Shown in pieces: positions 12,136 through 23,789 of a DNA stretch of 64,000 bases (the first letter of the stretch is position 1; each line of letters starts with the position of its first letter). The translations under genes were made by a program, and so were the position numbers. The DNA comes from Clusia tigrina (taxonomy: Eukaryota > Arthropoda > Insecta > Diptera > Clusiidae). The stretch spans positions 217,052,194 to 217,116,193 of the forward strand of contig OV050031.1 in assembly GCA_920105625.2 (NCBI GenBank), in the 5' to 3' direction. Below the pieces are notes generated by a model. It worked only from the letters and a program-made list of their open reading frames with translations, did no database searches and had not been told where the DNA came from.

Positions 12136-13085
12136 TAGATCTAATAATCGTTTCATAATCCTTGCATTTTTAGTAGTAATTCCCAGAGAAGCTAGGCTGG
12201 ATCTTCTATATTGCTATAATTTCAAGTAAAGCTTTGGACCAATCAATTCTATTTTAAAGCTGATTCACATTCGACGTGTTCCTGCCAGGGTCCTTAATTG
12301 AAGGTGCCTTTCATGCTTTTCTGGATTAATTTTTCTTTTAAATGATACACTCAACTTGTGAGTGACAAGAAAAGCCTCTCACTGAGTACACTAAATCCTT
12401 TAGACACACTCCCCTTCCACTCACTCATAGCAACTTCCATCGCCAGTGCGATTAGATAAATTTAAAATTTTCTTAGCATACGTTCGGGGGCGTCAATCAG
12501 CCTCTCAATTATTTTAATTTGCCTTTTGTGCAGCTAATCCAATTTATATCTGATCTAGATGTCTGCCTGGGATGACTTAATACAAAAAAGAATCATATTT
12601 CAGTTTATTTTTTTCGCTTCTTTCCTTTTCTCTGCCTTTACCTCAAAAGTATGCTTCGACAAATATTAATTTCATCTCATTAGCGTTTGACCCGCACCCA
12701 GCCAAAGTGCACAAATAACGAAATAGCACAAAAAATTGAAATAAATTACATTATTCTAGAATTACAGCGTTGTCATCGACATCACTGTGGTGTTTGTGTT
12801 GTTGTTGTTATTGTTGTTGTTGGCTTGTTACCTACCGCTGCAAAATAATGGCATTTTCGTTGTTTTTTCTCTTTTCCGTTTCATTCCGTTCATTGTTCAA
12901 AAAAACAGGCGCACAAAAAATTTGATATTTCAAAATAATTTCATTAATTTTACATTGTCATTGAAAATGTGCAAAGTAATTTAAACTTAATTAAAATATT
13001 TAACAAGCGATTAAATTTTAATTAACACTGCAATTACAGTAACTGGCGGATATTTATTGCCTATTTTTAGGCGCGGCGGGAGACC
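12136..13085. other. Unique non-coding sequence
   Basis: No gene is supported. A GTT run at 12795-12822 produces a Leu-rich frame that is not a gene. A small perfect hairpin GCCTA-TTTT-TAGGC lies near 13060-13073. Confidence 0.6.
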
Positions 13086-13089
13086 GCCT

Positions 13090-14955
13090 CTAACAGCGAT
13101 AACGATAATTAGCATATTATTCCAATATTATTTCTTTAATGAATATTTAATTATTTTGATTTTTTTTTTGTGGTTTAGAAAGGAATTTTTTCCCCTTTGT
13201 TTGCGGAATAAAACAAATTAATTTGTGATTGTTTTCTTGTCGCGTAAAAAATTATTTTTTTTTAAATTTTGTTTTATGTTGTAACTAATTGTTTTTTTTT
13301 GATTGTGTGTGTAAAAAACAACTTTATGTTTAGAAAATAAATGTTTCCTTTTTGTTGGTGTCATTAAAAATATTTTTGCCGAGGGTTTTTTAAACAATTT
13401 TTGAAAATTATTATTGAAATGCTTTCACAATAAAAATTGTTTCAGTTTTTATTCAAATTTTTTGTTAAGAAAATACTTTTTTTTCACATTTTATTAAAAA
13501 TATTTTTCAAAGGATTTTTCGAATACAATTTTTTTTTTAAATTTAAATTTGGTTAATTTAAACAATAATAAAAATATAATTTTTATTTAAATTGTTTGTT
13601 CAGAAAAGAATTGTTTTAAAATTTTATTTAAAATATTTTTGCGTTGATTTTTTGAATAAAAACTTTTTTTAAAAATATTTTAATATATTTAATTTAAAAA
13701 ATAATAAAAATATAATAATTTTTATTCAAATTTTTTTAAATTAAGTTATTTTCCTAAAACATATTTTCTTTTTTTGGGATTCAAAAAAATATTTTTGGGT
13801 GGATCTTTTTTAATAAAATATTTTTATAAAATTGTTTTTATGATGTTTTCAAAATAAATTTATGTTCCTAAATAAGTTTTTGTTTTTTTTCATAAAAAAA
13901 ATCACAGATTTTTTTGAATGAAGTTTTTTTTAAATTATTTAAATATTTTCAAAATATTTCACACAATTATTTTATTTTTTATTTATATTTTTTTCAAAAT
14001 CAATTTTTTTCCTAACTTTTTTCAACTGAATCTTTCAAAATAATTCTCGTAAATACTTTAATCTTTTTTTTTAATTTAAACTTTATGCTTCCATATAAAA
14101 ATTTTTAAAATTGTATTATTAAATATATAATATATTATATATTTTTTTATATGAAACATTTTTGTATAAATTTTCTCGTATAAATTGTATTTAAAATGTT
14201 TTTTAATGCTGAAGCTTAAAATATTAAATATTAATCCTGTTTTTAATTTTGATTTAATTTTTTATATAATTAAAAAAATTTTTTTTATATTTTCTACTTA
14301 TAATTTAAATTTTTTTACAAAATTTATTAATATAAAAAAAGGAAAATAAATTGTTCTTGTTTTGAGAAAACAATAAATTTGAAATTCTTCCAAAATTTAA
14401 TTAAAAAAAATTATTTTGTATTTTCAATATAAAAAAATATTCAAGAAAAATTTTAAAACTTTATTTTAATAAAAAATAATTGTTCTTAAAATTTAATTTT
14501 AATAAAAATAATTCTTAAAATTTTATTTTAATAAAAATTCTTTTTCAATTTTAGTTTCAATTTAAATAATTTTTTTTATTTTAATTTATTTAAACAATTT
14601 TTTACAAATTTTAGTTTTAATTAAACCAAATTTTTTAAATTTATTTTTAATTGAAACTATTTTTAAAATATTAGTTTTACTTAAAACAAATATTTTGAAA
14701 TGAAATTTTAATTAAAACAATTTTAAAATTTTAGTTTTAATTAAAACATATTTTCAAAATTTTAGCTTTAATTAAAACATTTTTTTATAATTTTGTCTTA
14801 AATAAAACAGTTCTTTTTCTATTTTAGTTCTAATTAAAATAATTTTTTATTAATTTTTGTTTTATTAAAAAGATTTTGGAAATTTAATTTTAATTAAACC
14901 AGAATTATTTAAATTTTATTTTAATTAAACCAATTTTTTTTTAAACATCGAATAT
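13090..14955. repeat. Extremely A/T-rich low-complexity block
   Basis: About 1.85 kb made almost wholly of T- and A-runs, with no frames. Between about 14560 and 14950 the runs organise into degenerate ~30-35-bp units containing TTTTAATTAAAA (near 14610, 14669, 14731, 14763, 14795, 14826), an A/T palindrome. The block ends about 290 bp before recursive splice site 1. It may be intronic A/T-rich sequence, a matrix-attachment-like region, or simple slippage. Confidence 0.85.
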
Positions 14956-15175
14956 TTTAATGTGGGTATTGAAATGTTTTGTTTTCGGAATGTGTGTTTT
15001 TTTTGTTGTTGTTGTGCATTAAATGTCTGTTCATTTTCCTCGTCCATTTCTGATTGATATCATCTCTTTTCAAATGCAAGTGCGTGTGTTTGTGTTTGTT
15101 GTACAATTTTAATTTAACTTTTGATTTTTTTATTGATATTGTGAACTCTCTGAAAAGTTGTTGTCATTGATACGT
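14956..15175. other. T-rich sequence leading into recursive splice site 1
   Basis: A GTT/TG-rich stretch with no gene. No splice donor or start codon of note. Confidence 0.5.
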
Positions 15176-15212
15176 ATTTCTAAACTTCCTGTAACTCATT
15201 TCAAACTTCTTC

Positions 15213-15252
15213 CTAACTTGATTTGTTTTTTCTTGTCTCTTTGCAGGTAAGG
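15213..15252 (+). promoter_or_regulatory. Recursive splice site 1 (3' splice site fused to 5' splice site)
   Basis: Seen: a CTAAC branch-point match at 15213-15217 (branch A at 15216, 30 nt before the AG), an almost pure pyrimidine tract from 15221, then TTTGCAG ending at 15246 and GTAAGG starting at 15247. The tract contains only isolated purines, and no AG lies between branch point and acceptor. Known: this juxtaposition (Y-tract, NCAG|GTRAGN) is the consensus of Drosophila recursive (ratchet) splice sites, where the acceptor is used first and the regenerated donor splices onward. Inference: it divides a long plus-strand intron. The alternative is an ordinary acceptor of the 42-nt microexon that follows. 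Confidence 0.75.
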
Positions 15253-15288
15253 ATTGATGAACAACTAATTTATAAATTGAATTATTTG
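15247..15288 (+). other. Candidate 42-nt microexon / recursive exon 1
   Basis: The interval lies between the CAG acceptor at 15246 and a second donor, TTTG|GTAAGA at 15289. It is 42 nt (14 codons), open in frame 0, and would encode VRIDEQLIYKLNYL. Its first bases recreate a donor, GTAAGG. This matches the design of Ubx microexons, whose 5' ends regenerate donors that let the exon be removed again, and of exon-definition exons at recursive sites. The A/T-rich composition argues that the sequence may serve only for exon definition and not encode protein. Confidence 0.4.
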
Positions 15289-15404
15289 GTAAGAAAATGT
15301 AATTTTATTCTTTCCGTCTTGAATTATATCCTGCGTCTGTGTGCAACTTCGTTAGGAAATGCCACCACCCGGATGGCTATTGAAACTCCGACGGTTTATG
15401 AGAT

Positions 15405-15500
15405 CAATATTAAGTTTAGTAGATAGATTTAAGTTTAATAGATCCATTTAAGTTTAATAGATCCATTTAAGTTTAATAGATCTAGTTTAATAGATCTAGT
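15405..15500. repeat. Short tandem repeat ttaagtttaatagatccat
   Basis: Five to six imperfect copies (ttaagtttaatagatccat, then shortened tagtttaatagatc) lie about 120 bp after the microexon candidate. No coding meaning. Confidence 0.85.
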
Positions 15501-15654
15501 TTAATAGTCCAATTTAATCAACAAGATGAATTTAAACATTACTCTTCATTTAGAGTGTTCCGCTGAATGAAGCGTTTAACCTCTCGATTTTAAAGTCCAG
15601 TAGTCTGGTTGTTTCTTAATTAATTCACCGTTCCCACTCCCTTCCTTATATTGG
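15501..15654. other. Unique spacer
   Basis: Nothing recognised between two tandem arrays. Confidence 0.5.
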
Positions 15655-16215
15655 CCTATCCTTATATTTTCTGATATTCTCCTCTCTATTGTATTCTCCT
15701 CTCCGTATATAACATCTCTATTATATTCTCCTCTCCGTATATTCTCCTCTATTATATTCTCCTCTCCGTATATTCTCCTCTCTATTATATTCTCCTCTCC
15801 GTATATTCTCCTCTCTATTATATTCTCCTCTCTATTATATTTTCCTCTCCGTATATAACCTCTCTATTATATTCTCCTCTCCGTATATTCTCCTCTATTA
15901 TATTCTCGTCTCCGTATATTCTCCTCTCTATTATATTCTCCTCTCTATTATATTCTCCTCTCCGTATATTATTCTCTACGTATATTATTCTCGTCTCCGT
16001 ATATTATTCTCCTCTCCGTATATTATTATCCTCTCTCTATATTCTTCTCCTCTCTCTATATTCTCCTCTCTTTATAATCGCCTCTCTTTATAATTGCCTC
16101 TCCTTATATTCGCCTCTCCTTATATTCTCCTCTCATTACATTCTCCTCTCCTTACATTCTCCTCTCCTTACATTCTCCTTTCCTTACATTGTCCTCTCCT
16201 TACATTGTCCTCTTC
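15655..16215. repeat. Pyrimidine-rich array (tattctcctctccgtatat)
   Basis: About 30 copies of 15-19-bp words of the type tattctcctctccgtatat and tctcctctctattata, changing on the right to tacattctcctctcctt. The plus strand is nearly all pyrimidine; the minus strand therefore carries many GAGAG/GGAGA motifs. It starts about 400 bp downstream of recursive site 1. The adjacent 107-residue frame at 16094-16417 is repeat read-through. Confidence 0.92.
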
Positions 16216-16221
16216 TTATAT

Positions 16222-16505
16222 TTTCCTCACTCTCGGTAGTGTACCCTCACTCTCGGTAGTGTATCCCTCACTCTCGGTAGTGTATCCCTCACTCTCGGTA
16301 GTATATCCCTCACTCTCGGTAGTCCAACTCTCACTCTCGGTAGTCCATCCCTCACTCTCGGTAGTGTATCCCTCACTCTCGGTAGTGTATCCCTCACTCT
16401 CGGTAGTCTACACCTGACTCTCGGTAGTCTCTACCTCACTCTCGGTAGTCTATACCTGACTCTCGGTAGTCCATCCCTCACTCTCGGTAGTCCATCCCTC
16501 TCTCC
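16222..16505. repeat. 21-bp minisatellite (ctcactctcggtagtgtat)
   Basis: About 13 copies of a 20-21-bp unit containing ctctcggtagt at 16231, 16251, 16272, 16293, 16314 and onward. The end of the unit varies (gtgtatccct, gtccatccct, gtctacacct). It directly follows the pyrimidine array and shares its C/T skew. The 7-residue protein periodicity in one frame is a by-product of the 21-bp unit. Confidence 0.94.
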
Positions 16506-18930
16506 CGGTCTCTGTATCTCTTGAATTTATGATCCAATTCTGTTAAAACAATCGCATTCCTCTGCCCTCTGACGCAGTTTATGTTCTCCAACTGTTCCTC
16601 ACATTCCTCTCCCCCCAATTATCTGCTCCCATTCATCTTTCTTTAAACAGCTGGAATCTTCCCAAAGTCAGCAGCTGACACCATTTGATTGTATACTTTA
16701 TTGTGCCCAACATTCTCCAGCATTCCCCAACTATGGCGACCTTCCATTGCCTACTTAGGTGACTCCTGTCTACTAAAGCAATTTACGATCTCTCTCTTGC
16801 ATCTTCAGGCATTTCCTTGTTGTGCCTGAACTCCGCGAATCTATAACTTTAAAGTCAAGCCACCCACCCGACCACAGACCTGACCAGACCACAGCACAAC
16901 CGCAAATTAACAACTTAATAAATTTATTGCGTGGCCTGCGTGCGGAGGAGAGACTAGACCGTCAGGCATGCCCCGTGACACTCGCCTGATGGTCGGTCAT
17001 TATTTCACTCAGTTTACAACTGAAAACGCTTCAAAATTTAATTGAATTCCTCGCTTATCCTTTGAAGCGTGACTACAACTACGACTACCGAGTTCGATTA
17101 AATTGTAGGATTTTCCACTTCCACCCTTGCCGTCGTATTTAAAAGTCCTTTTTTCTTATCCCTTTATTTTGGTTTTTTGTGTTTAAACTAACCCTGGCAA
17201 GTAATTTAACAATTGCAATTCAGAGTTTGCGTAAAATCCCTTTATGGTTGCTCATTCCCCCCCTCCTGCCAGCTCGCTCTGTGTCTGAGTCTGTGTGGCT
17301 GCGAGTGTGTCTCTCCAGCCAACCTTGTAACCGTAGTCCCCAATTGGACTTTAGCTCGGCATCTCGCACCGTTATAACATTGGAATTTGCTCTGTACGCC
17401 ATAATTGAATTTTAAATAAACTTACTCCTTACGTGCCGTGCCATGCCGTGCCGTGCCGTGCAGTGAGCTGAGCCCACGTAACAACCAGTCAGGGCGGTCT
17501 GCTGCTTGTGACCATCAGTCTGGGCAGGTTGGAAGCAGCAGCGGCAAAGCAAGCCAAGACTAGGACAGAGCAGGCGTTCGGTTCGTGCGACTCCTGTCTA
17601 CATTTGAACTGTAAATAAATTTCGTAGATTTTTCTGCTCAGGTTTCCTAATAGTGGTGGCATCCTTTAACTATAAAGCACACAATTTTATATCTGTGGGT
17701 GTGTGTGTCGGTGTAGGGGCATAAAGGAGAGTGTGCAAGTGTGTGTTTTTGTAGGGTATTCAGTTTATTGAGTTCCTTTTTATATTACTCTTAATTCTAT
17801 TAAATATTTAAGTTGATACTTCTGACTCATATTTCCACAGCACATGTGGCTGTTCATCCTTTACACACTTCCTTCTACAGCTCAGACTCATGCCACTTCC
17901 ACTCCTACTTACACTGAGTCATGATTTTGTCCCAGCAAGCATTTCATTCATTTATTCATTTTGTGTTGATCTTAATAGAACAGTTATGTTGTATTTTAAA
18001 AACCCATAAAAAGATTTCCAAGCTTCTTCGTTGTCTTCGTTGGTCTGGATGTGTTATTCATCTTGATGGCGGCATGTTTTGTCCATCTTGGCTTTGGTCG
18101 CTTGTTTGTGTGTGACTTTTTGCTTTGGGGAAATGTCCTTTTCACTGTGTTTGCAGACACCTCCTCTGTTTATTATTTTCATTTCGTTTTACAAATATTA
18201 AAAATTGTCTTTCACATGAATTTGTTTTGTTGTGTACAATTTTCTACCCAGTCTCTCAGTTGAGTTGATGTCGACTCCTCCGGCAACTATTTTCAACCCG
18301 TTTCCCCTATCAGCTTCTGCTGGGAAGGAAGCTTTAATTGGTTTCTTTTCCACATACACTCCTAAGAGAATTTTTCTTTCACTTGTTGGCAATTTCATTT
18401 CTTCGTTGTGCTTGTCCTGCTCCTCCCTGGTTTTTTCTCATTGCTCTGTTGACGTGTGCTCATAAACTATATTCCCATAACTTCGTCAGACACTCACTCG
18501 CTTGTAGTGCTGCCCCCCTTTTGCCGCCCTCATAACTATCGTTCGATTTTACCACTACTCCATTTATACTTGAACTTTTATAACCGCAATTAATGTTAAT
18601 AAAATTAGTTTTCATACCCCCAGGATGTTTCATTTGTACACTAGAATCGTCCATAAATTTTTTATTATCTCTTTAAATTCTGTATTTAAAGGATGAAATG
18701 TTTATTTGACTGGTTCCATAAAAATAAATGTGCATATATGAGTGTTTGGCATTTAGAGTGAAAGGAGATAGTATCTCTATGAAAGGAGTTGTGCGGGGAC
18801 CGTGAGTTGTGTAGGAAAATTCCTTTAGAAATAAACAACACTTAAAGTTGGTTTATATATTGATCCATTGATCGTTGCTACTCCCGCGAAGAAACTCGAA
18901 GAATCCAAAATGAATGTGAGAGAAACTGGT
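16506..18930. other. Unique non-coding sequence
   Basis: No gene is supported. A short run of GTGCCGTGCC-type pentamers is at 17432-17462 and a TG-rich stretch at 17696-17745. Frames at 17179-17415, 17921-18265 and 18198-18654 overlap on both strands and show no domain. CTACTTAG|GTGACT at 16757 looks splice-like, but the donor half is poor. Confidence 0.6.
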
Positions 18931-18934
18931 CATG

Positions 18935-19268
18935 TTGATCACTGAAACAATCCTCCTGAACGATTCTTGAAATAATCCTGAAAGATTCTTGAAACAATCC
19001 TGAACGATTCTTGAAACACTCCTGAATAATTCTTGAAACAATCCTGAAAGATTCTTGATACAAACCTGAACGATTCTTGAAACACTCCTGAATGATTCTT
19101 GAAACAATCCTGAACGATTCTTGAAATAATCCTGAAAGATTCTTGAAACAATCCTGAACGATTCTTGAAACACTCCTGAATAATTCTTCAAACAATCCTG
19201 AACGATTCTTGAAACAATCCTGAACGATTCTTGAAACAATCCTGAAAGATTCTTGAAACAATCTTGAT
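18935..19268. repeat. 22-bp minisatellite (aatcctgaacgattcttgaa)
   Basis: About 14 copies of a 22-bp unit, aatcctgaa(c/a)gattcttgaa plus ac, with limited substitutions (cacTCCtgaataattc). Three units equal 66 bp, so all three minus-strand frames stay open and give the Phe/Gln/Ser-rich 128-, 127- and 70-residue frames between 18853 and 19261. These are not genes. Confidence 0.95.
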
Positions 19269-19429
19269 ATACTCTGGAATATAGTTTCTTAATTCCCTGC
19301 TACATTGTTCTGTGTTCTAGAGAGGACTCGAATAAAACTTTTCCTGTAGGAAAAGGCAAAAGTTGGTTAGGAAGGAAGAATGATAACACAGCTCAAGAAG
19401 AGATGGAAATCAAGAAAATGGTGAAATCC

Positions 19430-20475
19430 ATAATCTAAAAAGTCTTGATATTTTTTGTGGACTATAGTGTGAGACTTGAAATGTGGTCGTTTAGAAGGGG
19501 GGGGGGGGGTCTATATATTAGAATACATAATCTAGTAAGTGTGGGATGATTTTTTCTGGATCACTGTGATTCGAAATATGGTATGCGTAGAAGGGGGCAC
19601 TATAGTGTTACGTAATTGGCTTTCTGACAATTTTTACCAAGCTCAATACTTGGATTCTTATCGCTGGATTGTGTAATAAGCAAACAATTCCATCTTCAGT
19701 TAGAACAATTGGCTTTATTCTATTTGTCCAACTCACTATTGGCTTTAAAAGTTTCCTCGCATGTCACTTTTCGCTTCACTTCACGCTCACACTTCGTCTT
19801 CGGTAACGTTTGCTTCAGTTAGTCAGTTGTTGCACCACACTTTTCTATTTACATCGCTCTGCGACGATCAGTTGGTAACTCTTGTTACTAATACGACGCT
19901 CACGCTGCTTGCTGCCACTCTCAGGATTCGGCAAATGATCACTCTGCTACTGTCACTGGTTAACTGATCTGCTACTACGATGTTAATTTTCGGCTACGCT
20001 CACTGTTTTACTGTGGCTGCTCTACGATGCTCACTTTCGGCTACGCTCACTGTTTCACTGCTACTGCTACTACAATGTTCACTTCATTACTTACACTTTT
20101 TCACTGATCCCGATGTCAACTATGCAGTCGCTTTTGTAACTCTTGCATACGAGAACCTCAACCAGCCTCCGAACGCAGCTTTGAATTCCTTCTCGCGTGT
20201 GCATTTTTAGGGGTTGAAAACGACACTCACCCTAAAACCATCCACCAATCAGATGGCCTGCTGATTTCGTAATAATATATTAGAATACATAATCTAATAT
20301 GTCCGGGACGATTTTTTGAGGATCATTGTTGTGTGTTGATGTTGTGTGTCCTGTATCTTGGAATACTTAATCTATTAAGTCCGGCATGATTTTTTCTGTG
20401 AATCAGTGCATCAAGTGTGGCCTGTATCTTGGAATATATAACCTAACAACCCCAACATGATTTCTTGGGGTTCAG
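19430..20475. repeat. ~75-85-bp repeats split by an LTR-like insertion
   Basis: Units with ttagaatacataatcta followed by a tgggatgattttttctg-like segment and a gatc..tgtg tail occur at about 19425, 19510, 20275, 20352 and 20420. The unit beginning near 19510 is interrupted after ...cactata by the repeat at 19606-20274, and a unit resumes at once with atatattagaatac. The tandem array therefore predates the insertion. A G run lies at 19497-19510. Confidence 0.75.
19606..20274. mobile_element. Solo-LTR-like dispersed repeat, copy 1
   Basis: It begins TGTTACGTAATTGGC and ends near CGTAATA, imperfect terminal inverted ends (TGTTACG/CGTAAtA). It is a clear relative of 23790-24406: both share ctttctgacaattt, ggattgtgtaataagcaaac, tagaacaa.tggctttatt, ctattggcttt, and the right end aggggttgaaa.cga followed by caccctaaaaccatc. 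It contains an extra internal duplication of cggctacgctcactgtt (near 19992 and 20038). Flanks read ...cactatag / atatattag, compatible with insertion into TATATA with a 4-bp duplication (ATAG/ATAT, one mismatch). Length about 669 bp and no coding capacity, so most likely a solo LTR left by recombination. The 68- and 76-residue frames inside are not genes. Confidence 0.72.
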
Positions 20476-23400
20476 CGTATGCTGCCTAAGAAAATGAAAC
20501 GATATATGTTGGAATCATTAATCAATTTTAGATTTGTTCTATAGATGCCGGAATATACTCACCAATCATACTTATGTCAAAGGATATATGAGAGCTCCAT
20601 TTCCAACGATGTTGTCCCCTCACTTTTTTTTCGCTGATTTAAACTTAATCGTTTGCTTTTTTTTACCCCTCTCTCTTTGCTTCAGTGGGTCACCATTCCC
20701 ATAAATTAGATTTTGATGAATAGGAACCTTTTCTTTTCCTAAGTCCTTCAATAACTTTGGCCTATTTAATGATTTGTTTTTGTCCCTGCATTTTAAGAAA
20801 TCCTCATAAATCATCACTTAATTAATTAACATGCCACTTATTATTAATGAAGCTCTGATGACCCTCGTGTTTCTCTCAGCCAGCTCTATATACACACCCG
20901 TTACTCCACCCCTAACTCCACCCGTATGTATCCAGTCCTATCCTCACCCCTATAACCAACGCCTATCCCCATCCTTCCATCACCAGCCTTCTATTCCCGC
21001 CCGTCTATCCCCTTCCATATACTATTCGTTTTATTCCTAGACCTTTTTCTAAAATTTGCTCCTTTTATAGTATCTATTTCAGAGGGGGGAAAAAAAACGA
21101 TATAAATCTGCCAGGCTCCTTGGCATTTTTTGTTCTGGTATTGATAGTGTCCTTACTTAATTTCCAGCAATTTGTCATTCCACCTTTTAAAGCGCTTCAA
21201 TGATTCCTGCACTCATCATTGATGGCATCGGAGCAGCATCGACTGGACACCTTAATGCTATTTGCGGGCACATTAAAGGGTTCTCTTCGGTGTTCCTCCT
21301 CCCTTCTCCTTTACGCTTTCCAATGGTTTTGCATCTTCGAACAGCAACAGCAGCAGCATCAGCTCGTCATTGACGACTCTGTGGCGTGTGCGGCATTTTG
21401 AGTTCATGTCAGACCATGTAAGCTTTCATGTCCTTCTGCGCTACACATCCCCGGTCATTTGACATTAGACATGAAAGTACATCAATTTTTTACGCTCTTT
21501 GTTTTGCTCCTTAGGCTGCGAGGTGGGGAAGGTGAGTGTTGCTGCGGTCCACTGGGGGTGTGGTGTGGGTAGAGCCTTGTAAATTTTGCGGTTCGATGAG
21601 GTGCCGGAGTAATAAAGGGGTCAAAGTCAATGATACCAACCAGAACAGCCGCAAGTAACCCTTACTTCGGGAAGAAACAAAAAAATAAAAAGAAAAGGGA
21701 AGGAAGGAAAGTTAATTCTTTCTGCCTGTAGGATATGCGCGTCATCAAAGCGTAAGAGCAACACAAGATGACGGCGGAGAAGCAGGCAGCCAGGAAGGCA
21801 GTGAAAGGGATACACTAATAGGATAGAAAACCAGGAGCAGAACTTGTTGCTTGTTGTTTTACTTTTTCCTCAGTTTTTCTCCCTGTTCTTTGTTGTTGTT
21901 ACTCCACATTTTATTTGCGCTGTTTCACTTCCTTTATTCAGTGCAAAGCAACTCAACTGTAAGGACAACATTTTAAAAGCGCAAAAAAATGGTTAAAAAG
22001 TTAACATAAAAACCCGCAAAATGAAGACAAAATCAAGCCAGGGAAAAACAAAAGATTTGGCAAGAAACGGAAGGCCCCGGCAGGTGGATCTCACTCCCTT
22101 TTCGGCGGGCACCAACACCACCCGCCTGCCTTCACCCGCTCCTTTGACGTTTGTTCAAGTGTAACTATTTGGTTGAATGAAGGATTTTGGGGGTGAGACG
22201 CGGTTTTTTGGTGGGAGTGTGGCGTAGGTAGAAAGCGCCTTTAGTACTTTTCTTGGCAAAACTCATTAACAGTAATTGCATCCTTTGATTATCCTTTATT
22301 CCTATTTTGCCCATTTTCTTTTATTCCCAGCAAAAGCTGCCACCGTCGCCTCAGTTGCCTCAGTTGAGTGCGACGTATTCGTACATTTTTAAGTCTCAAT
22401 TTTGTTAATTAATTTTGCGCATGTGTTGCAAGGATTTTTCTTTAAAACTCTATAAAATCTCAGAAGTGGCAAAATTTGTGAGGCAAGCGTTGCTGCTGTG
22501 CTGCTGCCTGATTTCATAGTACCCTCCCCTAACACCCCCGAACACACCGAGCACACTCCCATCACTGCCTCGTGCTGTTGCATTCACTTTGACTAGGAAA
22601 ATCTTTGTGCTGTTTTTAGATTTTTAACGCTTATTTTCCTTTTGCTTTTTTTATATTTTATTTTTTTAAATATCCTGTCAATCACGTGTTGCTGGAAGAC
22701 GTTTTCCCACCAGCGTAGCGCGTGTGTGGGAGCGTTTTAACGCTCTTTGCCTTTTACGCTTTTCAATTATTTCTGTGAAATGTCGACTGCCACGCTGCGT
22801 TACAGCAGTTTGTGATGGGTGCGGGGCTGTGACTGCCTCTCCCGGCCTCTCATCCTGCTTCTCACCCTGCTTGCTTGCTATGCCTGCTTTGCCTTACCAT
22901 GCCTTGCCATGCCTTTGCCCTGCCTGTCACTACGCAAAGTACAACGTAATTTGTCTACGGGGCAAATTTCCTATTTCAATTTTCCTCCGTGCCTTGCCAT
23001 GTTTTTCAAATAGAAATATCAAAAAGGAACACCCAAAGTCAGGCGCGCTGAGTGTGCGTTCGTGTGATGGTGTGTGATTGTGTTGCTCAGGATATGCGTA
23101 AACCAGATTTTAGCTGCCTTCTTTCTCCGCTCGCAATTCCGTGGATTCGATGCGAGCGAGCGTGCGTGCGTGCGTGCCTCTGCATGTGTGTTTTAATTTA
23201 TGTGGCGCAATTATTTTCAAATTATTAAATAATGCTGGCAAATATTTAAATCAAAATTGTTGTTTATTGTTTTTTAATGTGAGGCTGTCAGAATTGAAAA
23301 ATCTTCCACCAAATTGAGCCCGCCCCCCTCTTGTTCGTTCCGTTCCCCATACGATGTTTGGGAGCTTCTTCACTTGTCTTCATTTGTCGCTTTAATACTT
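20476..23400. other. Unique non-coding sequence
   Basis: No gene is supported. The longest frame (22724-23077, 117 residues) is Cys/Pro/Leu-rich read-through of GCCTTGCCATGCC-type repeats near 22880-22925. A GTGCGTGC run is at 23160-23177. Other frames (20831-21040, 21219-21401, 21627-21815, 22389-22583) show no domain or exon structure. Confidence 0.6.
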
Positions 23401-23404
23401 ATTT

Positions 23405-23789
23405 AAGGGAAGTCATCATCATGCCACTTTTTATTATTTATTATTGTGTTGTCAGTTTCTTCATCTCTTTATGGATGGTGCTCTGAGGGATTCTCCAGCT
23501 CAGTGTTTCCTATTTCCAGCTTTATTTTAGAATTTTTCTGTGAGAGTTCCTGGTGATCCTTTCAGTTTACCTCTGAAAATTTTATGTATATATTCTTAGG
23601 GTTTGTTCTCTCTTTCTTAAAGACCTCCTTGCTCCTTTTTTAAAAACATCAAATCATCATTCCACTATTTATTATTTATCTCTCTGGACGCTGCTCTCAA
23701 CAGAATTTCCTATTTCCTGCAGAATATGATTTTTCTGTGAGAGTTCCATTCGAGGTTTCCAATTTATCCCCGAAATGTATTGTATATAT
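23405..23789. repeat. Two-copy ~240-bp direct repeat
   Basis: A segment starting atcatcatgccac..ttattatttatt..tctctt.atgg and ending ttttctgtgagagttcc..ctctgaaaatttt.tgtatatatt (23415-23600) is repeated at 23650-23789. The second copy stops at gtatatatt where the LTR-like element begins, whereas the first continues cttagggtttg. The insertion therefore hit the second copy at a TATATATT site. Confidence 0.65.

Noticed and set aside
16745..16765. Possible fused splice site CTACTTAG|GTGACT
   Set aside because: The donor half is poor (GTGACT) and there is no long pyrimidine tract.
18935..19268. Heat-shock-element array (gattcttgaa carries TTCnnGAA)
   Set aside because: Only two adjacent nGAAn modules per unit are in phase and the 22-bp period is not a multiple of 5, so no trimeric or longer HSE forms.
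22724..23077. 117-codon Cys-rich frame
   Set aside because: Derived from GCCTTGCCATGCC-type repeats; no conserved cysteine pattern or signal peptide with supporting gene structure.
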